Assembly (NCBI RefSeq): GCF_019090165.1
Contig: NZ_JAHRIB010000141.1
Location: forward strand, 248,001-312,000
Reading direction: 5' to 3'
Origin: Streptomyces sp. BV286
GTDB taxonomy: Bacteria; Actinomycetota; Actinomycetes; Streptomycetales; Streptomycetaceae
DNA length: 64,000 bases
A program made the translations under genes and the position numbers. Shown here piece by piece: positions 49,915 to 58,240 of this stretch. The notes beneath the pieces are model-generated. The model did no database searches. It saw nothing but the letters and a program-made list of their open reading frames with translations, and was not told the origin of the DNA. The first letter of the stretch is position 1. Every line of letters starts with the position of its first letter.

Positions 49915-51219
49915 ATGAGAACAAGGACGGCAGCTCTCGCCCTCGGCACAGCCGCCACGATGGTCCTGACCGGCTGCTCCAGCATGAGCGGCTCGCAGGC
50001 CGACGGCACGGTCACTCTCAACATGGTCGAGAGCCTGACGAACCCCGCCCGCACGGACCTGCTGAAGGGCCTCATAGGGGACTTCGAGCAGCAGAACCCC
50101 AAGATCAAGGTCAACCTGGTCTCGCCGCCCACCGAACAGGCCGACCAGAAGATCCAGCAGATGCTCCAGTCCGGCAGCGGCGTGGACACCCTCGAAGTGC
50201 GGGACACGACGGTGGGGCCCTGGTCGAACAACGGCTGGCTGTACGACATGAAGCCGGACCTCAAGGCCTGGAAGGGCTGGGAGGCGATGACGGAGAACGC
50301 GGTCAAGGCCTCCGAGGACGCCGACGGCAAGACGTACTTCGTCCCGTACGGTTTCTACGGCCTGAGCGTCTTCTACCGCACCGACCTCATCAAGGAGGCC
50401 GGCTACAGCAAGCCGCCGGCCTCCTGGGACGAACTGCTGGAACAGGCCTCCGCCATCCACGATCCCGGCAAGCGCCGCTACGGGTACGCCTTCCGCGGCG
50501 GAGCCAACGCCCAGGGCAACGCCACGGCCATCATCGAGGCGTACGTCGCCGACGAGATCGACCCCGCCGACGGCTTCAAGCTGAAGGACGGCAGCACGAT
50601 CTTCTCCGCGCCCGAGGCGCTCGACGCCATGCAGACCTACCTGAAGCTCTTCAAGGACGCGTCCCCGAAGTCGTCCGTGTCCTGGGGCTACCCGGAGATG
50701 GTCGAAGGATTCTCCAACGGTTCCACGGCCTTCCTGCTGCAGGACCCCGAAGTGATCGCCACCGTCTCGGAGTCCAAGTCCATCAAGAAGGGCCAGTGGA
50801 GCACCGCCCCGCTGGTGGCCGGTCCCAGCGGCAAGACCGTCCAGCCGCTGGCCACCGCCGGCTGGGGTGTCGCGGACGGCAGCAAGAACAAGGCCGAGGC
50901 CGTGAAGCTGGTCGAGTTCCTCTCCGAGGGCGAGGCGTCGACGAACTTCACCAAGAAGAACAGCCTGGTGCCGATCCTCAAGTCGGCCACCGAGGACCCC
51001 TTCTACAAGACCGGCCCGTGGTCCAGCTACGTCACCATGACGAAGAACCCGGACACCTACCTCAACGTCAGCCAGCCGCGTGGCGTCGCCTGGTGGGCCG
51101 AGTGGCAGCAGAAGGCCGACGCCGACGTCCAGAAGATGGTGCTCGGCAAGACGACGCCCAAGGAACTGCTGGCCGGCTGGGACACGTACTGGACCGAGAA
51201 GCGGCAGCAGGAGAACTAG
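49915..51219 (+). CDS. ABC importer substrate-binding lipoprotein (CUT1 type)
   Basis: Lipoprotein of 434 residues. Signal and lipobox MVLTGC (cysteine at about residue 21). The mature protein follows the carbohydrate family 1 binding-protein plan: LLKGLIGDFEQQNPKIKVNLV, VDTLEVRDTTVGPW, YFVPYGFYGLSVFYRTDLIKEAG and GNATAIIEAY hinges, with several Trp residues for sugar stacking. Ligand unknown. AGAGG is 8 bp before ATG 49915. It is followed by two permeases with 2-bp and overlapping spacing, so the operon is clear. No ATPase gene is present; Streptomyces commonly use the shared MsiK ATPase. Confidence 0.9.
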   Translation: MRTRTAALALGTAATMVLTGCSSMSGSQADGTVTLNMVESLTNPARTDLLKGLIGDFEQQNPKIKVNLVSPPTEQADQKIQQMLQSGSGVDTLEVRDTTVGPWSNNGWLYDMKPDLKAWKGWEAMTENAVKASEDADGKTYFVPYGFYGLSVFYRTDLIKEAGYSKPPASWDELLEQASAIHDPGKRRYGYAFRGGANAQGNATAIIEAYVADEIDPADGFKLKDGSTIFSAPEALDAMQTYLKLFKDASPKSSVSWGYPEMVEGFSNGSTAFLLQDPEVIATVSESKSIKKGQWSTAPLVAGPSGKTVQPLATAGWGVADGSKNKAEAVKLVEFLSEGEASTNFTKKNSLVPILKSATEDPFYKTGPWSSYVTMTKNPDTYLNVSQPRGVAWWAEWQQKADADVQKMVLGKTTPKELLAGWDTYWTEKRQQEN

Positions 51220-51221
51220 CC

Positions 51222-52253
51222 ATGCCCACCGCGTCCGAGACGACGGAACCGACCGAACCGACGAAGCCGACGGAACCGACGAAGGCACGGCGGACGGCAG
51301 CGGCGGGGGCCTCCGGCAACGGGGGCGCCCGGCCCGTCCGCACGGTGCAACCAGGCCGCCGCAAGCCGGAGTTCACCGCCCGGCGCGGCTTCCTCATCGC
51401 CCTCTTCATGGCTCCGGCCGCGATCTTCGTGGCGGTCTTCACGTACTACCCGATGATCGCCGGCAGTCAGATGGCCTTCCGCAACTGGAAGCTGACGGAC
51501 CTGACCGACACCTCCTGGGTGGGACTGAAGAACTTCCGGGACGTCTTCGCCGACCCCGCCTGGGGAACCGTGCTGGGCAACACCGGCATCTGGGTGTTCG
51601 GTTCGATCGTGCCCCAACTGGTGATCGGCTTCGCTCTCGCGCTGTGGCTGCGCAGGAAGTTCCGCTTCCGGGGCCTCTACCAGGCGTTGATCTTCTTCCC
51701 GTGGGCGATCTCCGGCTTCCTCATCGGCATCCTGTTCCGCTGGATGTTCAACAGCGAGTTCGGCGTCGTCAACGACCTGCTCCAGAAGGCCGGCCTGATC
51801 GACGAGCCGGTGGCCTGGCTGGCCGACCCGGAGACGGCGATGGTCGCCGTGGTGGTCGCCAACGTCTGGTACGGGGTCACCTTCTTCACGATCATGATCC
51901 TGGCCGCGCTGCAGTCCATCCCCGAGGAGCTGTACGAGGCGGCCGCGCTCGACGGCGCCGGCAAGGTGCGCACACTGTTCCAGATCACCATTCCGTACAT
52001 CCGGGTCACGCTCGCCCTGACCGTGCTGCTGCGGATCATCTGGATCTTCAACTTCCCCGATCTGATCTTCGGGATGACCGGCGGTGGACCGAACAACGAG
52101 ACGCACATCGTGACCACCTGGATGATCAAGATCACGCAGCAGGGCGACTACGGCAGGGCCTCCGCGCTCGGCCTCATCGTCGTCGCCACCCTGCTGGTGT
52201 TCGCGGTCTTCTTCCTTCTGGCCACACGCGAGAAGCGAGAGGTGAAGCCGTGA
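51222..52253 (+). CDS. ABC importer permease, MalF-like
   Basis: Membrane protein of 343 residues with a 45-residue N-terminal cytoplasmic tail containing a Pro-Thr-Glu repeat (EPTEPTKPTEPTK), then six membrane helices (about 55-330). The EAA loop that docks the ATPase is ELYEAAALDGAGKVRTLFQI near residue 238. It forms a heterodimer with the next permease to import a sugar-like substrate. AGGAG lies 8 bp before ATG 51222, 2 bp after the preceding stop. Its stop overlaps the next gene's start. Confidence 0.92.
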   Translation: MPTASETTEPTEPTKPTEPTKARRTAAAGASGNGGARPVRTVQPGRRKPEFTARRGFLIALFMAPAAIFVAVFTYYPMIAGSQMAFRNWKLTDLTDTSWVGLKNFRDVFADPAWGTVLGNTGIWVFGSIVPQLVIGFALALWLRRKFRFRGLYQALIFFPWAISGFLIGILFRWMFNSEFGVVNDLLQKAGLIDEPVAWLADPETAMVAVVVANVWYGVTFFTIMILAALQSIPEELYEAAALDGAGKVRTLFQITIPYIRVTLALTVLLRIIWIFNFPDLIFGMTGGGPNNETHIVTTWMIKITQQGDYGRASALGLIVVATLLVFAVFFLLATREKREVKP

Positions 52254-53086
52254 TCGGCAAGGAGTCCACGGCGGGCCGGGCCGCCAAGTTCACCTTCCTG
52301 GGGCTGTGGCTGGTCTTCACCGTCTTCCCCCTCTACTGGATCACCGTCACGTCGCTGAAGGCGCCCGGCGACATCTTCGCCTTCCCGATCGCCTACTGGC
52401 CCGAGCACTTCTCGCTGGAGAACTACAGCGGGCTGTTCGGCAAGGCCGACTTCGGCGTCTACCTCACCAACAGCCTCATCATCGCCACCGTCGCGGGCGC
52501 CGTCGCCACCGTCATCTCGATGCTGTCGGCGTACGTGCTGGCCCGGTTCGAGTTCCGCACCAAGTCGGCTCTGCTGATGGCGGCCCTGGTGACCCAGATG
52601 ATCCCGACGTTCATCGCGCTGGGGCCGCTGTACCTGCTCATGACCGACCTCAAGATGGTCGACAACCGGCTCGGGCTCATCCTCGTCTACATCGCGGTCT
52701 GCATCCCGTTCTGCACGGTGATGCTCCGCGGCTTCTTCGAGAACATCCCGGACGCGCTGGAGGAGGCCGCCATGATCGACGGCCTGTCCCGGTTCGGAGC
52801 GCTGTTCCGGGTGCTGCTGCCGGTGATGCGGCCCGGGATCGTGGCCGCGTTCATCTTCAACTTCGTCAACTGCTGGAACGAGCTGTTCCTGTCGGTGACG
52901 CTGATGAACAGCGACGCCAACAAGACCGTCCCCACGGCCCTGAACGGGTTCATCTCCAGCTTCAACATCGACTGGGGCTCGATGTCCGCGGCGGCGGTGC
53001 TCACCATCCTGCCCACGATGGTGCTGTTCGCCTTCGCCAGCCGCCACATCGTCCAGGGCCTGACGGCCGGCGCGGTGAAGGGCTGA
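52250..53086 (+). CDS. ABC importer permease, MalG-like
   Basis: Membrane protein of 278 residues with six helices. The EAA loop is ALEEAAMIDGLSRFGALFRV near residue 175. Start GTG 52250 overlaps the previous stop as GTGA (52250-52253), so translation is coupled. PLYWITVTSLKAPGDIFAFP is the usual beginning of MalG-type subunits. It completes the operon aminotransferase, binding protein, two permeases, presumably repressed by the FadR-type GntR protein. Confidence 0.92.
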   Translation: MIGKESTAGRAAKFTFLGLWLVFTVFPLYWITVTSLKAPGDIFAFPIAYWPEHFSLENYSGLFGKADFGVYLTNSLIIATVAGAVATVISMLSAYVLARFEFRTKSALLMAALVTQMIPTFIALGPLYLLMTDLKMVDNRLGLILVYIAVCIPFCTVMLRGFFENIPDALEEAAMIDGLSRFGALFRVLLPVMRPGIVAAFIFNFVNCWNELFLSVTLMNSDANKTVPTALNGFISSFNIDWGSMSAAAVLTILPTMVLFAFASRHIVQGLTAGAVKG

Positions 53087-53249
53087 CGGAAGAGCGGGAG
53101 GGGACGACGCGTCCCGGACGTGTGCGGCGGTCAGGCCGATGACTGCCTCGCCGGGGCGCCGTCGGCCCTGACGCGGCTCACGGCCCCGGGGATGATCTTT
53201 TGCGCGCCATGGGAGTGGGAACGGCATGGAGCAGACCGATGATCACATA

Positions 53250-53273
53250 CTCTACCGTGACGTCACGGTAGAG
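53250..53273. promoter_or_regulatory. Perfect 24-bp palindrome upstream of merR
   Basis: CTCTACCGTGAC (53250-53261) is followed at once by its exact reverse complement (53262-53273). CATACT (53246-53251) overlaps its left edge and could be a -10. It lies 56 bp before the MerR gene and is a very strong autoregulatory operator candidate. Confidence 0.75.
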
Positions 53274-53281
53274 ATCGCCGT

Positions 53282-53305
53282 CTGCCGTCCCCGCACGGAC
53301 GGCAG
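53282..53305 (+). promoter_or_regulatory. Leader hairpin of merR mRNA
   Basis: CTGCCGTCC (53282-53290) and GGACGGCAG (53297-53305) form a perfect 9-bp stem with loop ccgcac in the predicted leader, 24 bp before the ATG. It may affect transcription or translation. Confidence 0.45.
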
Positions 53306-53329
53306 GCACCGCTGAGGAAGGGCGCCCGA

Positions 53330-53740
53330 ATGAGCAGTGTGCACATGCAGATCGGCGAGGTCGCCGCGCGGACGGGGCTGTCGTTGCGCTCCATCCGCCA
53401 CTACGAGATGACCGGTCTGGCTACCCCCTCCGCCCGTTCCCAGGGAGGCTTCCGCCTCTACACCGAGGGCGATGTCGCCCGTCTGACGGTCATCCGCCGT
53501 ATGAAGCCGCTCGACCTCACGCTGGATGAGATGCGCGACCTGCTGGATGCCACCGACCGTCTCGACTCCGGCGAGGAGCTGACGCCGGGCGCGCGGCGGG
53601 CTCTGCTGGAGCGCGTCCGCGGTTACGAGCGGGGCGCAGCCGAGCAGGTGGAGAGGATCCGCACCCAACTGGCGCAGGCGGAGGAGTTCACGCGGTCCCT
53701 GCGTGTGCGCCTGCACAGGGACCGGGTCACCACGGCTTGA
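53330..53740 (+). CDS. MerR-family transcriptional regulator
   Basis: Regulator of 136 residues. The winged helix (residues 7-75) reads IGEVAARTGLSLRSIRHYEMTGLATPSARSQGGFRLY in the MerR pattern, followed by a dimerising coiled coil (about 85-130: LLERVRGYERGAAEQVERIRTQLAQAEEF). No cysteine-rich effector tail is present, so metals are unlikely; such short MerR proteins often respond to developmental or organic signals. GAGGAAGG precedes ATG 53330. No adjacent co-regulated gene is evident, so the 24-bp palindrome probably serves autoregulation and targets elsewhere. Confidence 0.87.
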   Translation: MSSVHMQIGEVAARTGLSLRSIRHYEMTGLATPSARSQGGFRLYTEGDVARLTVIRRMKPLDLTLDEMRDLLDATDRLDSGEELTPGARRALLERVRGYERGAAEQVERIRTQLAQAEEFTRSLRVRLHRDRVTTA

Positions 53741-53913
53741 GCGGCTGACGTCTTCGGCGCCTGCGACCAGCCGTATGCCGGTCGGTCGGCGGTGGCGACG
53801 CCCCGTGGGCGGTCGCCGGGCCGGTGGATCGTCGCGCCGCACAGGTGAAGGGCCGTCCGGTGAAGGACCGCCGTGAAGGGCTCCACGCGGGCGGAAGTCC
53901 GCGGTGGTGACCG

Positions 53914-54795
53914 TCAGTTCCGCGTGCCGTTCCTCGCCGTGGCGTGGAGTTGCTCCAGGGCGTCCAGGACGACGGTGTTCCAGTGCCAGGACAGCCAGCG
54001 CCCGGAGTCGACGCCCGTCTGCCACAGTGCCGCCAGCTGGGCGCGGGTGAAGCCGGCGAGGGGCTGTTCATGGTGCGAGGACACCATTCCCAGCGGCACG
54101 CCCGCCCGGTTGACGAGCGGAACACTGTGGGCGGCACGGCTGTTCGCCTGCAGGACGGCGTGCCGGGAGGCCTCGTCGAACACCGGCGCGGTGGCCACGT
54201 CCCGCACGGTGACCTGCCGGCGCTCGGCGGCCGCCTGCGAACACAGGGTGGTGGAGGCGTCCACGAAGGCGAAGAAGTCCGTGAAGTACTTGTTGAGTCC
54301 GGTGTGCCGGGCCAGGCGCAGCCGGCCGCTCTCGGCCAGCTGGACGTTGCCCATGGGCGTCTGAGTGATGGTCAGCACGCGGTGCAGGACCGCTTTGAGG
54401 ACGAGGCCCTGACTCGTGTGTCTGTCCCGGCCGCCGGGCAGGAAGGGAAGTCCGGGCGGGCCGTAGCGGGGCCGGTTGGGAAACCACAGTTCCGCGTCGT
54501 GGTCGGGGGCAGGCGTGCGTACGACCGCGTCGGCGAGCGTGGCGAGCTTGATGTTGCACCGCTGGGAGATGTCCTTCAGCAGAGCGAACGCCTCCACGGT
54601 CGAAGTGAAGCCGTAGCGCTTGACCAGTACTTCCTGAGCGCGGGCCACGCCATGGTGGCCGTACAGGCGGTTGCGCTGGTCGAGATCGTTCTGCGGCCAC
54701 CGCGATGAGCCGGAGCCGGAGCCGGAGCCGGGGCCGGCGTCAGGACCAGTGGCCGGGCAGCCTTCTTCGGCAGGGGGCTGGGACAACTGATTCAT
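53914..54795 (-). CDS. ANTAR-GAF protein with reversed domain order
   Basis: Cytosolic protein of 293 residues. A Gly-Ser-rich start (residues 20-30, coded by a hexanucleotide repeat) precedes an ANTAR-like three-helix RNA-binding segment (about 48-92: ARAQEVLVKRYGFTSTVEAFALLKDISQ). A GAF-like domain follows (about 160-270: FAFVDASTTLCSQAAAERRQ, SVPLVNRAGVPLGMVSSHH). Usual ANTAR regulators place the sensor first. ANTAR domains antiterminate transcription by binding paired RNA hexaloops. Targets unknown. It is followed upstream, on the same strand, by a conventional GAF-ANTAR gene. Confidence 0.7.
   Translation of the reverse strand: MNQLSQPPAEEGCPATGPDAGPGSGSGSGSSRWPQNDLDQRNRLYGHHGVARAQEVLVKRYGFTSTVEAFALLKDISQRCNIKLATLADAVVRTPAPDHDAELWFPNRPRYGPPGLPFLPGGRDRHTSQGLVLKAVLHRVLTITQTPMGNVQLAESGRLRLARHTGLNKYFTDFFAFVDASTTLCSQAAAERRQVTVRDVATAPVFDEASRHAVLQANSRAAHSVPLVNRAGVPLGMVSSHHEQPLAGFTRAQLAALWQTGVDSGRWLSWHWNTVVLDALEQLHATARNGTRN
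54707..54736 (-). repeat. GAGCCG hexanucleotide repeat inside the ANTAR-GAF gene
   Basis: Four exact GAGCCG units (54707-54730) and one GGGCCG. They encode alternating Ser-Gly/Gly-Ser in the linker, so repeat-number change keeps the frame. Confidence 0.6.
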
Positions 54796-54980
54796 GCAGG
54801 GTGCTTCCCTCCGGGCGCAGGCAATGACGCGGAGGCGCTCGGCTCAACCGAGCCGCCGCCGCCGTACCTGCTTCCCAAGCACTGCAACCGAGCCTAACCG
54901 GACGCTCGTCGAACGAACTGACGATCCCGCCGTCCCTGGTCGCTGTGAGACCGCTTGTGCAGACGGTCAGGAGACTGCGT

Positions 54981-55020
54981 CACGTCGTCACGTCGTCACG
55001 TCGTCACGCCGTCATGTCGT
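54981..55020. repeat. Five tandem CACGTCGT units
   Basis: Three exact copies (54981-55004) and two one-base variants (55005-55012, 55013-55020). The array overlaps the stop codon of the GAF-ANTAR gene at 55012-55014, so gain or loss of units would change the end of the message. Confidence 0.7.
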
Positions 55021-55725
55021 GCGGGGCGGCTGCCGGAGAATGTCCGCGGTGATGTCGGCCAGGGTCCTCCCGGTACGGAACGCCTTGGCGCGCATGACGG
55101 CCAGAGCGTTCTCCGGGCTGAGGCCCCGCCGCGAGACCACCAGGCCGACGGCGCGACGGACGTCGAACCAGTGGGCGCGGACGACCTCTTCGGGTTCCCA
55201 GGCGGGGGCTTCCCGGCCGGTGATGAGCAGGTCACGGTTCGGCAGGAGAGCGGCGGCCACCGCGTCGGCCGCGTGCGACGCCTGAGCCAGGATGCTCCTG
55301 TCGAGCGTGTGGGATCGAAGGCCCAGCAGGTCGATGGACCCCAGGACGTAGTCGCCGAAGTAGAGGGGGAAGGCGTACACCGAGGTCACCTGAGGCAGCT
55401 TCTCCCGCATGCTCGCTCCGAAGAGGGGCCAGGGTGACAGCGCGTACCGCAGGTCGTCCACCAGCACGGGCTCGCCGGTGGCCGCGGCGCTGACGCAAGG
55501 GCCCTCGCAGACGGTGAACTGGATCTCCTCCAGCAGCAGCGCGGTGTCGTCCGAGGCCGCGAGCATCTGCCGCGACGGCGTGTCGGTGAGCAGCGACAGG
55601 GTCGCTCCATCGACTCCCAGCGTCGCGCACAACGCCGTGCACAAGCGCTGCGGGACCTCCCTGGCGGGTGCTCCCTCGACCGACTTCGTGACCAGCCGCG
55701 CCGCTTCCATGTCTTCGGTCGTCAT
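55012..55725 (-). CDS. GAF and ANTAR domain regulator
   Basis: Cytosolic protein of 237 residues. The GAF domain is at about 20-150 (CATLGVDGATLSLLTDTPSRQ, FTVCEGPCVSAAATGEPVLVDDLR) and the C-terminal ANTAR at about 175-232 (HWFDVRRAVGLVVSRRGLSPENALAVMRAKAFRTGRTLADIT). The FTVCEGPC signature is standard for actinobacterial GAF-ANTAR proteins, which act as RNA-binding antiterminators or respond to small molecules. CGGAG is 8 bp before ATG 55725. It may be co-expressed with the ANTAR-GAF gene 216 bp downstream. Confidence 0.85.
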   Translation of the reverse strand: MTTEDMEAARLVTKSVEGAPAREVPQRLCTALCATLGVDGATLSLLTDTPSRQMLAASDDTALLLEEIQFTVCEGPCVSAAATGEPVLVDDLRYALSPWPLFGASMREKLPQVTSVYAFPLYFGDYVLGSIDLLGLRSHTLDRSILAQASHAADAVAAALLPNRDLLITGREAPAWEPEEVVRAHWFDVRRAVGLVVSRRGLSPENALAVMRAKAFRTGRTLADITADILRQPPRTT

Positions 55726-55915
55726 CTGCTGCTCCGGTGCGGGGGCGGCCCGTCCTGGACCGCACACTGGGTGCTGTCGGTCGTGCATGCGCGGCCGGCC
55801 GGGCGTCGGGTCGGCGACGCGGTGTCGTAGTGGTGTGCCATGGCTGCGGAGTACCCAGCGAAATGTCCGTGCAACACGATGGAGCCGACTGCCTTGCGGA
55901 CGTCGTGCATGGCGT

Positions 55916-56143
55916 TCAACGCACACCAGCGAGGACCGGCCCCGGACCGGAGCGGACCTTCGCGTCCTGACGCGAGCGACGAGCCCGGGCGCGTCCGCCG
56001 GCCGTGTACCAGCCCACCCCCAGCACCACGGCGAGGGCCGCCTCCGCGACATCGCCGCCGTAGTGCATCAGCTGGGCGCCGCTGTGCAGGTCGGCGGTGG
56101 TGAAACCGGTGCCGGGCGGTGGGACGGCGTACAGCGTCCTGGC
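55916..56143 (-). pseudogene. Remnant of caa3-type cytochrome oxidase assembly gene (ctaG-like), 3' end
   Basis: The translation ARTLYAVPPPGTGF, then AQLMHYGGDVAEAALAVVLGVGWY, resembles the last 55-70 residues of CtaG-type membrane proteins (KWLYAHPPxG ... LMYYGGDLVDxxLxxxLxxxWY). Only this piece is found; the sequence upstream in all frames on this strand lacks the preceding membrane helices of a protein that is normally about 300 residues. No ribosome site or start suits it. I read it as a deletion remnant. Similarity is from memory and should be tested. Confidence 0.5.
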
Positions 56144-56317
56144 CGGCAGTCCGTCCGTGGGCGGCGCCGGCGGCCTGCCCGATCCCATGTCCCCGCGAGC
56201 TCGCGGCCACCCGCTCCCCGGTGGCGCCGGTTCTCCGGCCGCGCTCAGCGTGTCATCTGGTTGCCCTGAGGTCTGGGTGACTGCCCGCGGCCGCCGTCCA
56301 CAGCAGTTTTCCGGCGG

Positions 56318-56773
56318 TCACCGGCGGACGCTGCCCGCACCGGTGTTACGACGGGTGAGCAGCACGGCCAGTGCGATCATGCCGACGCCGAGAACGAAGT
56401 GCAGCCAGTCGTCGGCCGTGTTCAGGGGTACGAAGTTGGCGGCGCTGTGATTGTCGATGATCAGGCCGTACAGCCACAGCACCAGGTAGACGGCACCTCC
56501 GGCGAGCAGGAAGGTGTTGGCCCCGGACGCGCTACGGGCCAGCACGAGGCCCGCCACGCCGAAGGCGAGGTGGACGAGGTTGTGCAGGACGGAGACCTGG
56601 AAGATCCCGAGAAGCTCGGCGCCCGAGTCGTGCGAGGCGAACTCCATCGTGCCGAAGTCCGTGGTGATCCCCGGGACGAACCCGAGGATGCCGACCAGCA
56701 GGAACACGGCTCCTACCAGGAACGCCGCCTGCTGTACGGGGGTTTTGGTCGCAGTGCGGGTGTGCGTCGTCAT
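56318..56773 (-). CDS. DUF4383 membrane protein
   Basis: Membrane protein of 151 residues with four helices (about 15-35, 58-80, 88-110, 122-142). QQAAFLVGAVFLLVGILGFVPG, LLGIFQVSVLHNLVHLAFGVAG and DDWLHFVLGVGMIALA are characteristic of DUF4383, common in actinobacteria near stress genes. Function unknown. ATG 56773 lacks an ideal ribosome site (AGAAGGG is 12 bp away). Alone on its transcript, with a 238-bp gene-free upstream gap. Confidence 0.87.
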   Translation of the reverse strand: MTTHTRTATKTPVQQAAFLVGAVFLLVGILGFVPGITTDFGTMEFASHDSGAELLGIFQVSVLHNLVHLAFGVAGLVLARSASGANTFLLAGGAVYLVLWLYGLIIDNHSAANFVPLNTADDWLHFVLGVGMIALAVLLTRRNTGAGSVRR

Positions 56774-57011
56774 GGCAGTCCAGCCCTTCTGGGGACGGCG
56801 CTTCGGTGTGCGCGTGCGGCGCGAGTACCCATGCCCTGCGGTACAACCCTGTCGAAGCGACGGGTTCGGAACGGCGGCACCTTGGCGCCACGGCCCCCGA
56901 CGGGACCGCCTGCCGGGCGATGCGGTCGACGCACCCATGACCACGGGTCTTCCTCGGTCCTGACCTCGGCGGGCAGGCGGGCGGCGGATCGCGGGCGGCG
57001 CATCGCGCGCG

Positions 57012-58178
57012 TCACCGCAGCGAGCGGAAGAACTCCCTGATGTCACCGGTGAGTGTCCCGGGCTCCTCCAGCGCCGCGAAGTGGCCGCCGCGGTCCACGT
57101 CCGTCCACCGCACGATGGTGTTCTCCCGCTCGGCGTACCGCCGGATGCCGACGTCGTGCGCGAAGACGATCGCCGCCGTGGGGACACCGGAGTTCGCCTT
57201 GGGCGCGCCCCAGGCCGCCTGCTGGGCGTAACCGACGTAGGCCGCCGACGCCGCCGTGCGGGTGAGCCAGTAGAGCATGACGTTCGTCAGCAGACGGTCG
57301 CGGTCGATGACCTGCTCCGGAAGGGTCGGACGGGGATGGGTCCATTCCCGGAACTTGTCCATGATCCAGCCGAGTTGGCCGACGGGGGAGTCGGTGAGAC
57401 CGTGGCCCACGGTCTGCGGGCGCGTCGACTGGATGGCGATGTAGCCGAATTCCTCCCGCATGAACGCCTCGATGCGGCCGATCCGGTCCCGTTCGAGATC
57501 GGTGAGGGCCGCACGCTCCGCCTCCGGCAGCGGCATCGGAGGCATGGGCCCCGGGCCGCCGTTGACATGGACGCCGATCACGCGGTCCGGTGCCACCCGC
57601 CCCAGTTCCGGGGCGACGGCGGCGCCGATGTCACCGCCCTGGGCGCCGTACCGCCGGTACCCGAGGCGCCGCATCAACTCGGCCCAGGCCCGGGCGATCC
57701 GAGTGGTGTCCCAGCCGGCGTCCGACGTCGGGCCGGAGAACCCGAAGCCGGGCAGGGCCGGGATCACCACGTGGAAGGCGTCCGAAGGGTCTCCGCCGTG
57801 CGCGCGGGGGTCGGTGAGCGGGCCGATCAGGTCGAGGAACTCGACCACCGAGCCCGGCCAGCCGTGGGTGAGGATCAGAGGGGTGGCGTCGGGTTCGGAG
57901 GAGCGCACATGCAGGAAGTGGATGCGCTGGCCGTCGATGACGGTGGTGAACTGCGGGAACTCGTTGAGCTCCCGCTCCGCCCTGCGCCAGTCGTAGCCGT
58001 GGCGCCAGTGGTCGGCCAGTTCGCGCAGCCAGGACACCGGGACGCCGGTGTCCCAGCCGTCGCCCGGCAGCGGAGCGGGCCAGCGGGCCGCGTCCAGCTT
58101 CGCGTGAAGGGCGTCGAGCTCCGACTGCGGGATGTCGATCCGGAAGGGGTGGACGGCGTCGTGCGCTGTTGTGGTCAT
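57012..58178 (-). CDS. Epoxide hydrolase family protein (EHN type)
   Basis: Alpha/beta hydrolase of 388 residues with the N-terminal EHN cap segment (FRIDIPQSELDALHAKLDAARWP, about 11-33). ILTHGWPGSVVEF is the oxyanion HGW motif; the nucleophile Asp is in YGAQGGDIGAAVA; the histidine is in DRGGHFAALEEP near residue 368. It should add water to epoxides of lipids or toxic alkenes. ATG 58178 starts 62 bp from the divergent WYL regulator, which probably senses an epoxide or product. Related to the juvenile-hormone/microsomal epoxide hydrolase branch. Confidence 0.9.
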   Translation of the reverse strand: MTTTAHDAVHPFRIDIPQSELDALHAKLDAARWPAPLPGDGWDTGVPVSWLRELADHWRHGYDWRRAERELNEFPQFTTVIDGQRIHFLHVRSSEPDATPLILTHGWPGSVVEFLDLIGPLTDPRAHGGDPSDAFHVVIPALPGFGFSGPTSDAGWDTTRIARAWAELMRRLGYRRYGAQGGDIGAAVAPELGRVAPDRVIGVHVNGGPGPMPPMPLPEAERAALTDLERDRIGRIEAFMREEFGYIAIQSTRPQTVGHGLTDSPVGQLGWIMDKFREWTHPRPTLPEQVIDRDRLLTNVMLYWLTRTAASAAYVGYAQQAAWGAPKANSGVPTAAIVFAHDVGIRRYAERENTIVRWTDVDRGGHFAALEEPGTLTGDIREFFRSLR

Positions 58179-58240
58179 GAGGACAAGGCTAGGAGGCAAA
58201 GAGGACAGCTTCCGCCCTAGCTGCCTGGAATACTTTCCGC

